Shown here piece after piece: positions 1 through 11,000 of a stretch of DNA of 64,000 nucleotides. The notes below the pieces were generated by a model that did no database searches, was not told the origin of the DNA, and worked only from the letters and a program-made list of their open reading frames with translations. Position 1 is the stretch's first letter. Every line of letters starts with the position of its first letter. The DNA comes from Gordionus sp. m RMFG-2023 (Eukaryota > Nematomorpha > Gordioida > Chordodea > Parachordodidae). A program made the position numbers and the translations under genes. The stretch is from NCBI RefSeq assembly GCF_954871325.1, contig NC_088775.1, positions 124,001 through 188,000 on the forward strand, in the 5' to 3' direction.

Positions 1-1060
1 CACAAATAATAGATACTAGTCAATTTAAAGTCATAGCCATGACACTCACGATGGTAACCCATATCAGAATTTATTATGTTAGAATTAATGAAATAAACCC
101 TCTAAAAATCTTTAGAAGAAATTATTTAAATATTGAAGCCTTGAGTTATTTACACGGCAAGGATGACATAGGAAATGAAACATTTTATAACTATAAAATA
201 AGAACCAGAGTGATATGATGGAAGTAATTAAAACTTAATATATTATTGTCGCACTACCTCTAGTTGGTATATTATATCTTAAAATAATAGTAATATGTAA
301 TAATATCAAAAATATACTAGTATTAAAAATTTAACTCAAATTGTTTTTCAAAGAAGAAAAAAATAACTTTCCTAAAAACACAAGAAAAGATATCTAATTT
401 ATTACACCATTGGGGGATGAATAATAGATGTTTAATCATAATATTTAAATAAATAGATGGCGTTAAATAGTTAAATGCAAATTGTTACTTATATTTATTA
501 TTAAAAGCATTGATTAGTAAAATTTTAAAAATATTAACTGTAATATATTATATAACTGTCAAATAAGCTGCCAAAGTGGCATTTACCTAATATTTTATAA
601 ATAATTATATATAATAAAGGATTATAAACTATATGTCTACTTACTTTTTATAAATAAATCTCTTATACTTATTTGGACTTGAACCTTGAAAATAATTTTA
701 GAACGTGACATGATTAAATTTAAAAATCAATAATATAGTTGATTAGTGATGTTAAACTCGGCTAAATATAATTAAATTTGCGAATTTTCAATTAATAAAT
801 GATTATATTAATTTAACTAGGGTTATATAATAATTTAAATAAAATAATTTAATTAAGATTCAACTGTTAATGTTATTGATATATTTTTAACCCAGATAAA
901 ATTATAATTTATATGTATTAATCTAATCTAATAATTAAAATAGTATTCATTTAATAAAAATTTATATAGTCTTATTAATTTTTAAATAATAAAATTATAT
1001 CTATATATCGCTCAATAGAATTATAAAAGAAGAGCATTAAAACAATTTATAATTAGTACA
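1..1060. other. AT-rich spacer, nothing recognised
   Basis: Very AT-rich sequence with stops in all frames. I see no exon-like segment, TIR or tandem repeat. Confidence 0.6.
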
Positions 1061-1077
1061 AGGGGATATTAAGGAGT

Positions 1078-1146
1078 CATTAAAAAAAAATTTGCTTCAG
1101 GGGGCTATTCAAATTTTTGCGCCCCCCCCCCCTAGCGACGTTACTG
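1078..1146 (+). repeat. Dispersed repeat with C-run
   Basis: The segment runs from a TTCAGGGGGCTATTC motif through a 12-13 base C-run to CCTAGCGACGTTACTGG. A diverged copy with the same ordered motifs (TTCAGAGAGCTATTCAAATTTT, then CCCCCTAGCCAGGCTGCTGG) lies near 52190-52262, so this is an interspersed repeat. The family is not recognised. Confidence 0.45.
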
Positions 1147-1280
1147 GTAGTTGGAGAAGGATGTATTTACTCATCCTTTATTAAATCATGCTTCAAGATA
1201 TATATATCACTTTTTAAAAAAAATACATGACTACTTTTATATCTATCTTTATAATAATTTAAATATGTTGTAATAAATCA
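1147..1280 (+). repeat. Interspersed repeat, copy A
   Basis: About 130 bp starting GGTAGTTGGAGAA and ending in AATTTAAATATG..TAATAAATCAAT. It matches 5264-5410 along its whole length in the same orientation with scattered substitutions and small indels. No coding potential or terminal repeats are visible. Confidence 0.6.
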
Positions 1281-3115
1281 ATTGGTTTATCCAAGTAGGT
1301 GGTTTGCTAGTTTAAGTTTATTAATTGTGTCCTGTTGTCCATCTTGTTGTTATTAACATCTTCAAATTGTCATCATCATCTTGTTTGATTGTTTTCGCTA
1401 TCATTTGATCATGGGAATGATTATCAATATTATTTTAACTCTATCGCGAATAGAATAATTGCAATAAGAATAAATCAGAATAATTAATTTTGATATGATA
1501 TGAAAAATGGTATTAGGGAATAAAATGAATAGGAATAAAATAGAATATAGAATAATATCCACAACGTTGGAAGTATAATAAATCATAATTGATTGTTATA
1601 GATCAAACTTACTTTAAACATTAATTTGAAAAATTGTTTTAATAGTTTATGCACTTTTAATGAAATATTATTTATTGCGTATTCTAAATACTATATATAC
1701 TGAGACTTTTTTTAATGTCTCTTCTACAGACATGATGTAATCTTTGAAGCACTTAGATTTGTTTACTGTTCTCACAAGTCTTGGTGTTGACTAAGGATTG
1801 TTACCAAGTTACTGCGCAATGATATTTTGTCAATACTTTGGCTTTATATGCTTCCAGATGTCTAATAATTACATCTTATAGTATATTTTTTTAGGTTTTT
1901 TGGAATAAATATTTTTATACTTTAAAGGTAATCTTTGACTATATTTGGTTCATTTTCTATTTTTTTATGAATCCTTTTTAGTTGCAAGTTTTCTTTATAT
2001 ATTCCTATTTTATTTACAAGATGCGGTATAATTATATATCTTTTGCCCATATCTATTTGCTTCGTTGTCGATACATTATAAAGTTTAACTGTCACTTTAT
2101 ATATTATTCTCCTTGTTATCAAAACCTTCTTCCAAGCTATTTATACTTATGTTTAGCAAAACATAATCTATTCATATCGTCATTTATCACTTTTTAGTTC
2201 TTCAAAATTAATTGTGTTTATCTTGCTACCATTTTGTATACAATACCTGTTATTTTCTTCAAATTTATTGTATTATTGCTGATTCATGTTTTGTCTATAT
2301 TGTGTGTTGTTTTCTTTTCTATATGTATAATTATTATTGTGGAGAATATTGCCTCTGACAATTATTATAGTTATATCTTTGGTTGGATCTGACGTAATAA
2401 TTGTTTTGACTTTCATTAATTTGTTTGTTATTCTTAAAATTTATATTTATTGATTAAAATTATTACTTTAACTTGTATTTTATTTTCGGTGACCATCATA
2501 GTGAGGTTTAAAAAAGCCTAATTTTATCTATTTTAATATCGGTGACGTGTGACATAATTGATATAATAATTGTTAAACCTTTGAAACCAGATCGTGAAGG
2601 CCTGAACGTAGTTATTATCATACTATATGAGTTGCTTGTCTACATGGAAGTATAGAACTCGTAACTTGTTGGTCTTGTTCCTCAGTTTTGCATTTTTTAT
2701 CTGTTTCTATTGTTTCCCTAGTTGTAATATTCTCAGTATTCATCTCACTGTCTTCTAACTTATTACCATGTTCATTAACTCATCTATTGTATAAACGTCC
2801 TTTTCACGTAATTTATATCAATGGTTAAAAAGATTTTAATCTTTTCAATCGCTCTATAAAAATTATCATTACATTCATTTCCTAACTGACAAATCCTTGC
2901 CACTCAGTAATTTTTTCTCTTAGGTTGTATAGTATTATAGAATTAAATTATTTTTTGTTTCTAATTTAGATGAGTATAAAAGCTTGAGCTTATTTATAAC
3001 AATGTCTGGATACTTAAACTCCTAATCTGTCGAAATGGCTCTAACTTTATAGTTCTTTCGGGTAAGTTATTAGTTAATAGAATAGCCTTATTGTGATAGC
3101 TCAACTTACTCGTCT
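1281..3115. other. T-rich spacer, no gene seen
   Basis: AT-rich with a T-skewed plus strand from about 1900 to 2900. Open frames are short and of low complexity. Nothing recognisable. Confidence 0.5.
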
Positions 3116-3123
3116 CGTATAAG

Positions 3124-3703
3124 CAGCGTCTACATGAAGGATTTTCACTGGATGCAAAACCCCTTCAAAAAACTTTGCTTACCCCCCTAAAAAAATTTTT
3201 CAATACCTTCGGCGGGGATATTTTTCCAATATTATTTCCACCTTTTTAATTATAATGAAACTCTTTTCAAAGAATTTATAAAGGATAACTTAAATTAATC
3301 TATCTCTACTACCAACTATCAGTATTTTGTGAATATAAAGGATTTATTTTCTAGATAATAAATTCAATTAAATCCTCCATTATTTAAAATGAATTCATTA
3401 TTATAACTTTATGAGCTTGCTGATATATCTAAACCTTTTAAATATAATTTAGGATAGCAGAAAGTTTTGGTAAACAATATGTATGATAGTTTGCAATTTA
3501 TAGATTTGGTCGATGAATTGTATTATAATAGTTCTATAATAAAAGTATTAATTTACAGCAATAATTTTGTCCTATTTCATTTCAAAATTCAATAGATTCC
3601 TCCACAAAAAATTTATCCTACCCCCATTAAAGCCGCCTACCCTTACCCCCTCAAAAAAATAGGATGCAAACTGTTCCTACCCCTTCCGCTCATGTATACG
3701 CTG
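3124..3703. mobile_element. Non-autonomous TIR element, hAT-like TSD
   Basis: The ends are imperfect inverted repeats: CAGCGTCTACATGA on the left and TCATGTATACGCTG on the right. They are flanked by CGTATAAG (3116-3123) and TGTATAAG (3704-3711), an 8-bp duplication with one mismatch, as expected for hAT-superfamily insertion. The 580-bp body codes for nothing and carries CCCC runs just inside both ends, including CTACCCCC-type motifs. A related right end with a much longer C-run lies at 10639-10904. I call it a non-autonomous hAT-like element by TSD length only; no transposase is present. Confidence 0.65.
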
Positions 3704-3901
3704 TGTATAAGAAGGATACTTTTTTAAATATATGAGTGAATTTCACCTATAAACTTGGGAAAAAGACAAAAAGGCCTCTGTCTCATCCTTAGGTGCCTTA
3801 AAAAATTTTTTAATTGATTATAAAGAATTTTTTTTCTATATTTAAATAAATATTAATATTAACTTATAGATAAACATTTATTTTCAAACGATATTTTAAA
3901 T

Positions 3902-4775
3902 TGTTGAATATGTTGATCGATGTTATTTTATTATTTATTATGGCAATTGATTTATTTTTTTATATATCAATTTGTATTTAAATTTAAGATGCAGGTTGAC
4001 ACCGGTAGCATGTACAGTATACTTCCGAAGCTGACAGCTAAGACTGTAGGCATAACGGCGATACGTAAGACGGACATGAGACTCACTGGTTATGACGGCA
4101 GCGCTATCAAGATATTAGGTCTTGCCAATGTGAACGTTAAGTATGAAGGAAACTCACATACACTGGAGGCCATTGTAGTGAATAGTGATAAGATTCCCTG
4201 CTAGAACGTATGTGGCTCCACATCTTCTATAACATTTTAAAAACGTTCTTAATGGGTAATGTAGAGAATGATCTCGAGAAGATAATCTCGATAATAAAAA
4301 AAGACCTCGAATCAACTTACTCCTACAAACCCAAAATGGTCAGACAAGAGAAAGTTCATTTGAAAACCAATGCTGTGCCTAAGATAATATCTTCAAGAAG
4401 AATTCCGTGCGCCAAGATCGATGCAACGACTCAGAAATTGGATTGCTAGCTGAAGCACGACCAAATAAACCTTGCTCGAAAGGAATCTAGATATCCGATG
4501 TCATGCACAAACGATACGGTGAAATTAGCTAGTGGTTGTCTTTACTTTGCCAAGCCATCGTAAGGTTTGAAAAGAAGACTGCACCATGAACATGGGTGGC
4601 GTATTGCGTGGTGATCATGAATGTTAATGAAGTTACCACTCAACTTATCCAAGGAAATCATAAGCCGAATTTCTGTGTGGAGGGTGGAATGTTGAATATG
4701 TTGATCGATATTATTTTATTATTTATTTTGGCAATTGATTTATTTTTTTATATATCAATTTGTATTTAAATTTAA
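3902..4775 (+). mobile_element. LTR retrotransposon fossil, Ty3/gypsy-like
   Basis: Two nearly identical 86-bp direct repeats (3902-3987 and 4690-4775), both starting TGTTGAATATG, bracket about 700 bp. A purine-rich tract (GGAGGGTGGAA) sits immediately before the right copy, which is how a polypurine tract abuts a 3' LTR. The interior shows a retroviral-type aspartic protease segment with the DTG motif (3987-4200) and a piece resembling the start of a gypsy-type reverse transcriptase (about 4210-4450). Most of the element is missing and it is clearly broken, with several breaks. The LTR boundaries beyond the repeated 86 bp are not defined. It is probably moderately old, though the two direct repeats are still close in sequence. 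Confidence 0.6.
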
Positions 4776-5263
4776 TCGGTCAAAATTTTATATTAACATT
4801 ATTTTATAGATCAATTTGTATTAGCTATTTTTTTATTATTGTTTAGAAAAAAAGATATATAAAGGGAGAAAAAAATGTAATTGATCTTGGAAAATAAAAA
4901 TGTAATTTATCAAATAATAAAATTTAAATTATGACAAAAATAAAATATAAATAAAACTCTATAAAATTTTAACATAAATTATGATTAATTAAAATTTATT
5001 TGCTTTTTGCCTGTATTCACAATTGTCTCATTTTAACTAATATCCATGCTAAAATATCCATATTAAAATATTTGTAATAAAATGTCCATGGTAAAATATC
5101 CATAGTAAGATCAAAATGCTTGCTGCACTTTAATAGAAAATAAAAATTCCATATTTTTAATTTATGATACTTAATTCAAAGTTTCATTGATATATCAATC
5201 AGAAAATACCATATTGTAGGCGGAACTGTCAAAGCTTCCACTATGTTATATAAAAATGGAATT

Positions 5264-5410
5264 GGTGTAGTTGGAGAATGATGGATTTAACACATCCTAT
5301 ATTAAATCATGTTTCAAGATATATATATCCTTTTTAAAATAATAAATGGCAGTCTTTACATATCTCCTTATGTCAACAATTTAAATATGTTTTAATAAAT
5401 CAATAAGTAA
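5264..5410 (+). repeat. Interspersed repeat, copy B
   Basis: Second copy of the repeat at 1147-1280, from GGTGTAGTTGGAGAATGATGG to AATTTAAATATG..AATAAATCAATA. Same orientation, diverged by point changes and short indels. Confidence 0.6.
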
Positions 5411-5415
5411 ATGAT

Positions 5416-7510
5416 TATTCATTTTTTGTTAAGCAAAACGAAAATAAAATGTAATTTAAACGATGATATAAAATGATTTTTAGATAAGCAAAAACACATT
5501 ATAAATATAAATCGTATAAATAATATTTTTGATATAAGACATTTTAACTTTATAACTTAAGTAAATATTATTAAATAAAGCTAAAGCTAAAAATAAATAT
5601 ATATGTATAACACAAGGTATAAAAGAATTTTGTATCTTAGATACAAGTATTCGCGATACTGCCCAAATACAGTAAGACAACTTCTTAAGCTTTGTATAAT
5701 GACGATTAAATAAAGCTATAGTTATAATAAAATCTCACTTGATGACAATTTTAGAAAGTGTTATATATACTCCAACCCCACAAATTCTCCCATTATATAA
5801 CAATTATGAAATGGTTCAACTCAAGTTCAACTAAGGGAAATAAAATTTGAACAGGTATCTGAAATAAGGAATAAGATTAAAGGTAAAAAGATATGAGTTG
5901 GGGTTAATTAAAGGAGATATGGGTAATGTTAAGACTTATTAAAAATAGTTTATAATAAAATTTTTTCATTTATATATCAATAATATGTCAAATCTTATAG
6001 GTAAAGTGATTATAAAAAGACAAATAGAAATTTAGAAAATCAGCTGGACAATTTCGTTGAGTTAGATCTAAATCATTAATTTAATAAGATATTCTAAAAA
6101 TTTATCACAAAGTTAAACCCATGACTATGAGTTATTTCAGAGGTTCTGCAAGCCCGTCCAAATCAAAAATATTTTAAAAAATTATAATGGACCGAACATG
6201 GCAAATGGTAAATAAAAAATTTCTGACCACACTGGATCGGACAATTTATACATAAAATGGCAAATTTTTGTTTTGTTGTAAAAATTTAATAGTCCAGCAC
6301 TGGCTTTAAAAATTTGATATTTGATATATTTTTTTTTGAATTTGAAGTTAATATTTTGATTTTTTGTATTTTAAAAATAGTTTTACCAAGATACTCGATC
6401 AATTAATAATCAATGCTCTTAAACTTACTTTAAAAATAGAGCTCTATAGCTACTACATCTATATTCCAAAAATTACCCTCGTTATTACTGATAACTACTT
6501 CCTTAAAAAATTATCTCGCTATAAATTTTTTAAATATAATGTAGCTATTTTAAAAAATTATATCTATAGTTTTTCCTTAAGTAAAGATTAAATAAACTAT
6601 AGTCCCAATTATGTATTTTTTTATAATCGTGAACAAAATATTTATTAAAATTTGATATAAAATAGATAATAAAATGTTTATATATAATTTTAATTATTAA
6701 ATTATTTATTTGCTTTTAGCCATCAATAAAAAATCTAAAACTGAGATATTGATATTTTGTTAGGTAATTTTTTTTCTTAATTGTTAGATTGAAGATGTTG
6801 AAATACATAGCTCCTGTATTTCTGTTTTCCTATCTAATTTCACTTAACTCAAATTTTCTTTAAATAATAACAGGAGCATAATTCGTTACATTTTTCTTTA
6901 GCTCTAAGCGTTAAAATGATCCTGAGCTGAGGTTTCTCCTTTTTGGTTTGCAATACCCTAAATAAAATTCTCTACATAATAAATTACAAATAAGATGCCA
7001 ATTCGATTTCTAAATTTAAATAAATGAATGTAAAAAATTGAAAGAATTTCAAAATATTTGAATTTTTTTAAAATATATCCATTTTATTTATTTAAATTAC
7101 AAATTAAATAATATAAATGAGATATATTCACCTTTTTTTAAGTGGCTAATTTTAGACTACTAGATTTAAGCAGCGGCGAGAGAAAAAAATGTCAATACAA
7201 TAAAATTTGCATTAGCATTATAGAAGGAAATTGCAACCAAGAATATGCGATCCCAAACTTAGAGAGAAAGAGCCCATTTCGGGAATCTACCCAAACTTAT
7301 AGAGAATTTTTCTATTTCACTTCTATAAGACACACTTATTTTTTAAAATGTGGCTCTATGAATTTACTTGAAATTTTATAGAATATTATATAATTTTATA
7401 ATATTTTAGAAAATAAAATTCGTAAATTTATGATTGCCAAGCAGAATAAATTTGATTTTTTTCTTCTTATTATCGCAAAATCAAATAAATTTAAATTATT
7501 TAAAATTTGT
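5416..7510. other. AT-rich spacer, no gene recognised
   Basis: Open stretches near 6364-6591 and 7142-7381 (75 and 79 codons) have no recognisable domain and AT-driven composition. Around 6140-6260 a few GC-containing words (GCCCGTCC, GGACCGAAC, GGATCGGAC) may be a very decayed member of the CCCGG-type repeats seen at 26061 and 32809. Confidence 0.45.
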
Positions 7511-7515
7511 TAACG

Positions 7516-7816
7516 ATAATAAAGAACAATCAAACACTCCTTTGGCAAATATGAGAAAATATAGTTATTTTTAAAAAATCAAGCCAGATAGATCAAGTTA
7601 ATTTGGGTTAGACAAATAAAGCCAAAATTTTTATATATCTTATCTAGCGTATTACTATCGCATGCCCTAATTTCTGCTAAATTTAATATAATACCTATTA
7701 TTTTTATAACTATTGAATAATAACAAACACTCTTTGGCAATGTATGAAAAAATAGATTATTTAATCAAGCCAGATAAATCAAGTTAAATTAGGTTAGACA
7801 TAAAACCAAAATTTAT
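7516..7816 (+). repeat. Diverged tandem duplication upstream of locus 1
   Basis: The segment 7516-7633 (..CAAACACTCCTTTGGCAA.. to ..GCCAAAATTTTTA) recurs at 7718-7816 (..AACAAACACTCTTTGGCAA.. to ..ACCAAAATTTATAA) at about 200-bp spacing. It lies 180-480 bp upstream of the locus 1 start codon, so it may include promoter-proximal sequence. That role is inference only. Confidence 0.55.
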
Positions 7817-7999
7817 AAATGTAAACATATTTTTTTCTTTCGATAGAAATAAGAATCTTATAAATTATTAGGCTAATTAAAAATACTTTAAAAAATATTT
7901 TTTTTGAAATTTGGAAAAAATTATTTAAAAAATATTTAATTATATAATTTTACATTAAAATTTCTTTTATTAAATTAACTTAATATTAAATTTATCAAA

Positions 8000-8063
8000 A
8001 TGAATACTTTTCTTCCATTATTTTTCTTGTCGACATTAGCACTGACTTTCTGCAAGTTTGATG
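8000..8063 (+). CDS. Locus 1 exon 1: signal peptide
   Basis: ATG at 8000 opens 21 codons plus one base, ending at a consensus donor GTAAGT (8064-8069). The product starts Met-Asn-Thr, has a leucine/phenylalanine-rich core, and ends ThrPheCysLysPheAsp. This is a typical secretory signal with a likely cleavage site near the cysteine. Locus 2 exon 1 (53578-53641) has exactly the same length and phase and the same Phe-Cys-Lys ending. Confidence 0.75.
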
Positions 8064-11000
8064 GTAAGTATACAATTTTATTATTATTATTATTATATTT
8101 CATTTAGAAACTAAACAGAGATAAAATTTGAAATTTAATGGATGATATTTGCAATAAATTATGTTCTAACAAGGATTAAGATATTATTGCGATATTTGCT
8201 ACGTATTAAACTTTTTTTTCAATGAATACAAAGCACTTAAAATTTTCAATATAAATTATGAGTTAAAAAATTCTTAATAAATTTTTTTGAAAATGTTTAA
8301 GTAACGATAGATAAAATATTATGTTTTTTTAAATTAAATTTATATTCTTACTTAAAAAAATAGAGTAATTTTTGATTAGTTAATTAAAGGTTTCGAATTC
8401 GTCCTAAATTCTCAAAATATTGAGAATTGATGAAAGATAAATTGAATTGAATGCTGTTTAGACTTGTATATCATATAACTGAAGAAAAAAATATAAAAGG
8501 GTTATAATATAATTTGATAAAACAAAATTTATAAGTGTTTTTTTACTAGGTTTTGAGTATCAAAAAATATAGCTATCATAACGGTAAGATCAAAAAATAG
8601 TTGGATGATAATAAATCATTCAATTTTTTTGTAGGTAGTTTCAAGAGTCTGATCAGTTCGCCGGATGTTATGTTATAAGTTCAGCATTGTTTAGAAGTTT
8701 TAATAGCATTAATATGTATATCTGGGGAATTATATTCATTACCTCCAGCTATTCAAATTTTTCTATTGCATGGCTTGCTTAAAATCAATTTTTTAGGAAT
8801 ATTAAATATTAATTATTTTTAGCAATATAGGTATTTAAGCTGTCTTGAATTCTGACAAGACAGTTATATTTGGACGTATGATAATTTTGACAAAAATTGC
8901 GTCTACTATTACTGATCTCCCCTATTATTAAATGTAAATGTGCTATACTCGATGTTAATAATTTTTTTTTAATTATTAATTTTCTAGCTGGAGAAGGTAA
9001 TTTTAATTATGTCTTTCATAATTTTATTATAATGTATAATCGATACCTGCAAAATTTAATTAATATTTGAAAATCATGGCAAATAAATTTGCAATTTAAT
9101 TAGAAAATATAAATTATTATGCTTTTTTTAACCGTGAGAAAAATTGGTAATATATCTCATTTAATTATAGATTTTTTTTATATTAAAAGCTTTATTTATC
9201 GATCATCAATGTAAAATAAAACAGAAGGGTGATTATTTGAAAAGGAAATTTTAAAAAAAATTATAGAGAATTACAAATCATAAAAGTGGTGGTCAAGACG
9301 ATTCTCAAACTCCCAACTCGCGATCTTCGCGTTATCAACAGGACGCTCTAACCGACTCTGCTACTCAGTTTCTAACGTTATTCCAAATATTCAACGCTTT
9401 TCTTACTAATTAGTTTTCAACGTTACTCCGTATATGCAATGCTTTTCTTAATTAGTTACCAACTAATATTATTCTGTAGAACTAAGTCTTGGCCACCACT
9501 TTTATGATTTGTAATTCTTTAGTTTTTTCAATTTCCAAAAATACATATTTAGCGCAAATTCGAGACATTATTATAGGATTTATTAGCTAAGTTAAAAAAA
9601 AAATATAATATAATTGTAAATTTTCACAATTTCAAACAAAAATAAATTAATAATTTAATAATCCACAAAATGGGGAAAAAGCAATTTCAAAAAAAAAATA
9701 ATTTAATAATGATTTTACATTTTTTTTTATTTATATTTTGCACATTTCGACAAATAATTATAAATTTATTAATTATCATCTCTAATCATAAAAATAAAAT
9801 ACATTAATTTTGATAATGATGACTTGACAAAATAACAAGTAAAAAATTACACAAAAAAAAATAACAATGGATTAGTAAAATTCCCCCCAAAAATACATAT
9901 ATATATACATGACATTTTTTATGGTGCACATTGTGAACAAATAAATATAAATTTATTAATAATCTTCTCTAATCATAATAATTAAATATATTAATTTTAA
10001 TAATGATGACTTGACAGAATAACAAAAAAATAATAATGAATGCGCAAAATTCACTTCTCCCCCAATAATAACATATATTATAGAGTTTAATAATATCCGA
10101 TTAGTAAATATAGAGATTGAAAACCAAGAGGAAGTAAAATACAAATTATTTGACAAGGTTAGCAAATAAACATCTTACAATTAAGCATAATATGATTCTA
10201 CTTTAAGTGACTTAGAACAATGCCATAATTCTTCGCAAAAATATGCTATTTACAGGTTATTAATATTCTAATTGGAAAAGAAGATCAAACTACAAAATCT
10301 TTCCAACCTAGTCAAAAAATTATGTGTTCCAAGCAACTAGCACACCTACTGAGAGAGAGAAGATTATCCTTATATATAGCGAATATAAATAAAATTATTT
10401 TTTTTACATGATAACTAAAAAATTTACAAAATTAAGTTAGATTTTATAATTAATTAAGTCTTTGCTATAAATATCTAAAAATATGCCGATATTAATGTGT
10501 ATATTTTAATTTAGCTTTTCATAAAAAAAAATGATATTAGCAATTAAAATATTATATCATAAAAAATTAATGTTGGCGAGTTGATTTACGCCACCCATGT
10601 TGACAGTGGCTAATCGCGCCGGCCGCTGATAGTCTTATCAGCGCATAGGTCTAATTGCTAGCAATATAGATTTGGTCGGTTAGCAAAATATATATATTAA
10701 ATAAATTTTTACGGCAATATGTTTTCCCTATTTTATCGAATAATTTATTCATAACCTCCCCAATAAATTTATCCTAACCCGTCTAGCATACCACCCTTAG
10801 ATGCGCACCCGTTACCTTTCTTAAAAAATTCAAAGTAAACTGCACCTACACTCCACCCCCCCCCCCCCCCCCCCCCTCCTTACTCTTCGCTCATGTATAC
10901 GCTGTTCGGAATAATCTTCCAAAAATTAATAATATTTATAATGACACTTTTTCAAATATAATACTTAAAATGATTTATCCATTAATATTCTTTTTTTTCA

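Noticed and set aside
4460-4690. GC-richer stretch possibly coding
   Set aside because: It lies inside the LTR fossil and is part of that broken element, not a host gene.
7142-7381. 79-codon open frame with several Cys and Arg residues
   Set aside because: No recognisable domain, no splice context and no second copy; compatible with chance.
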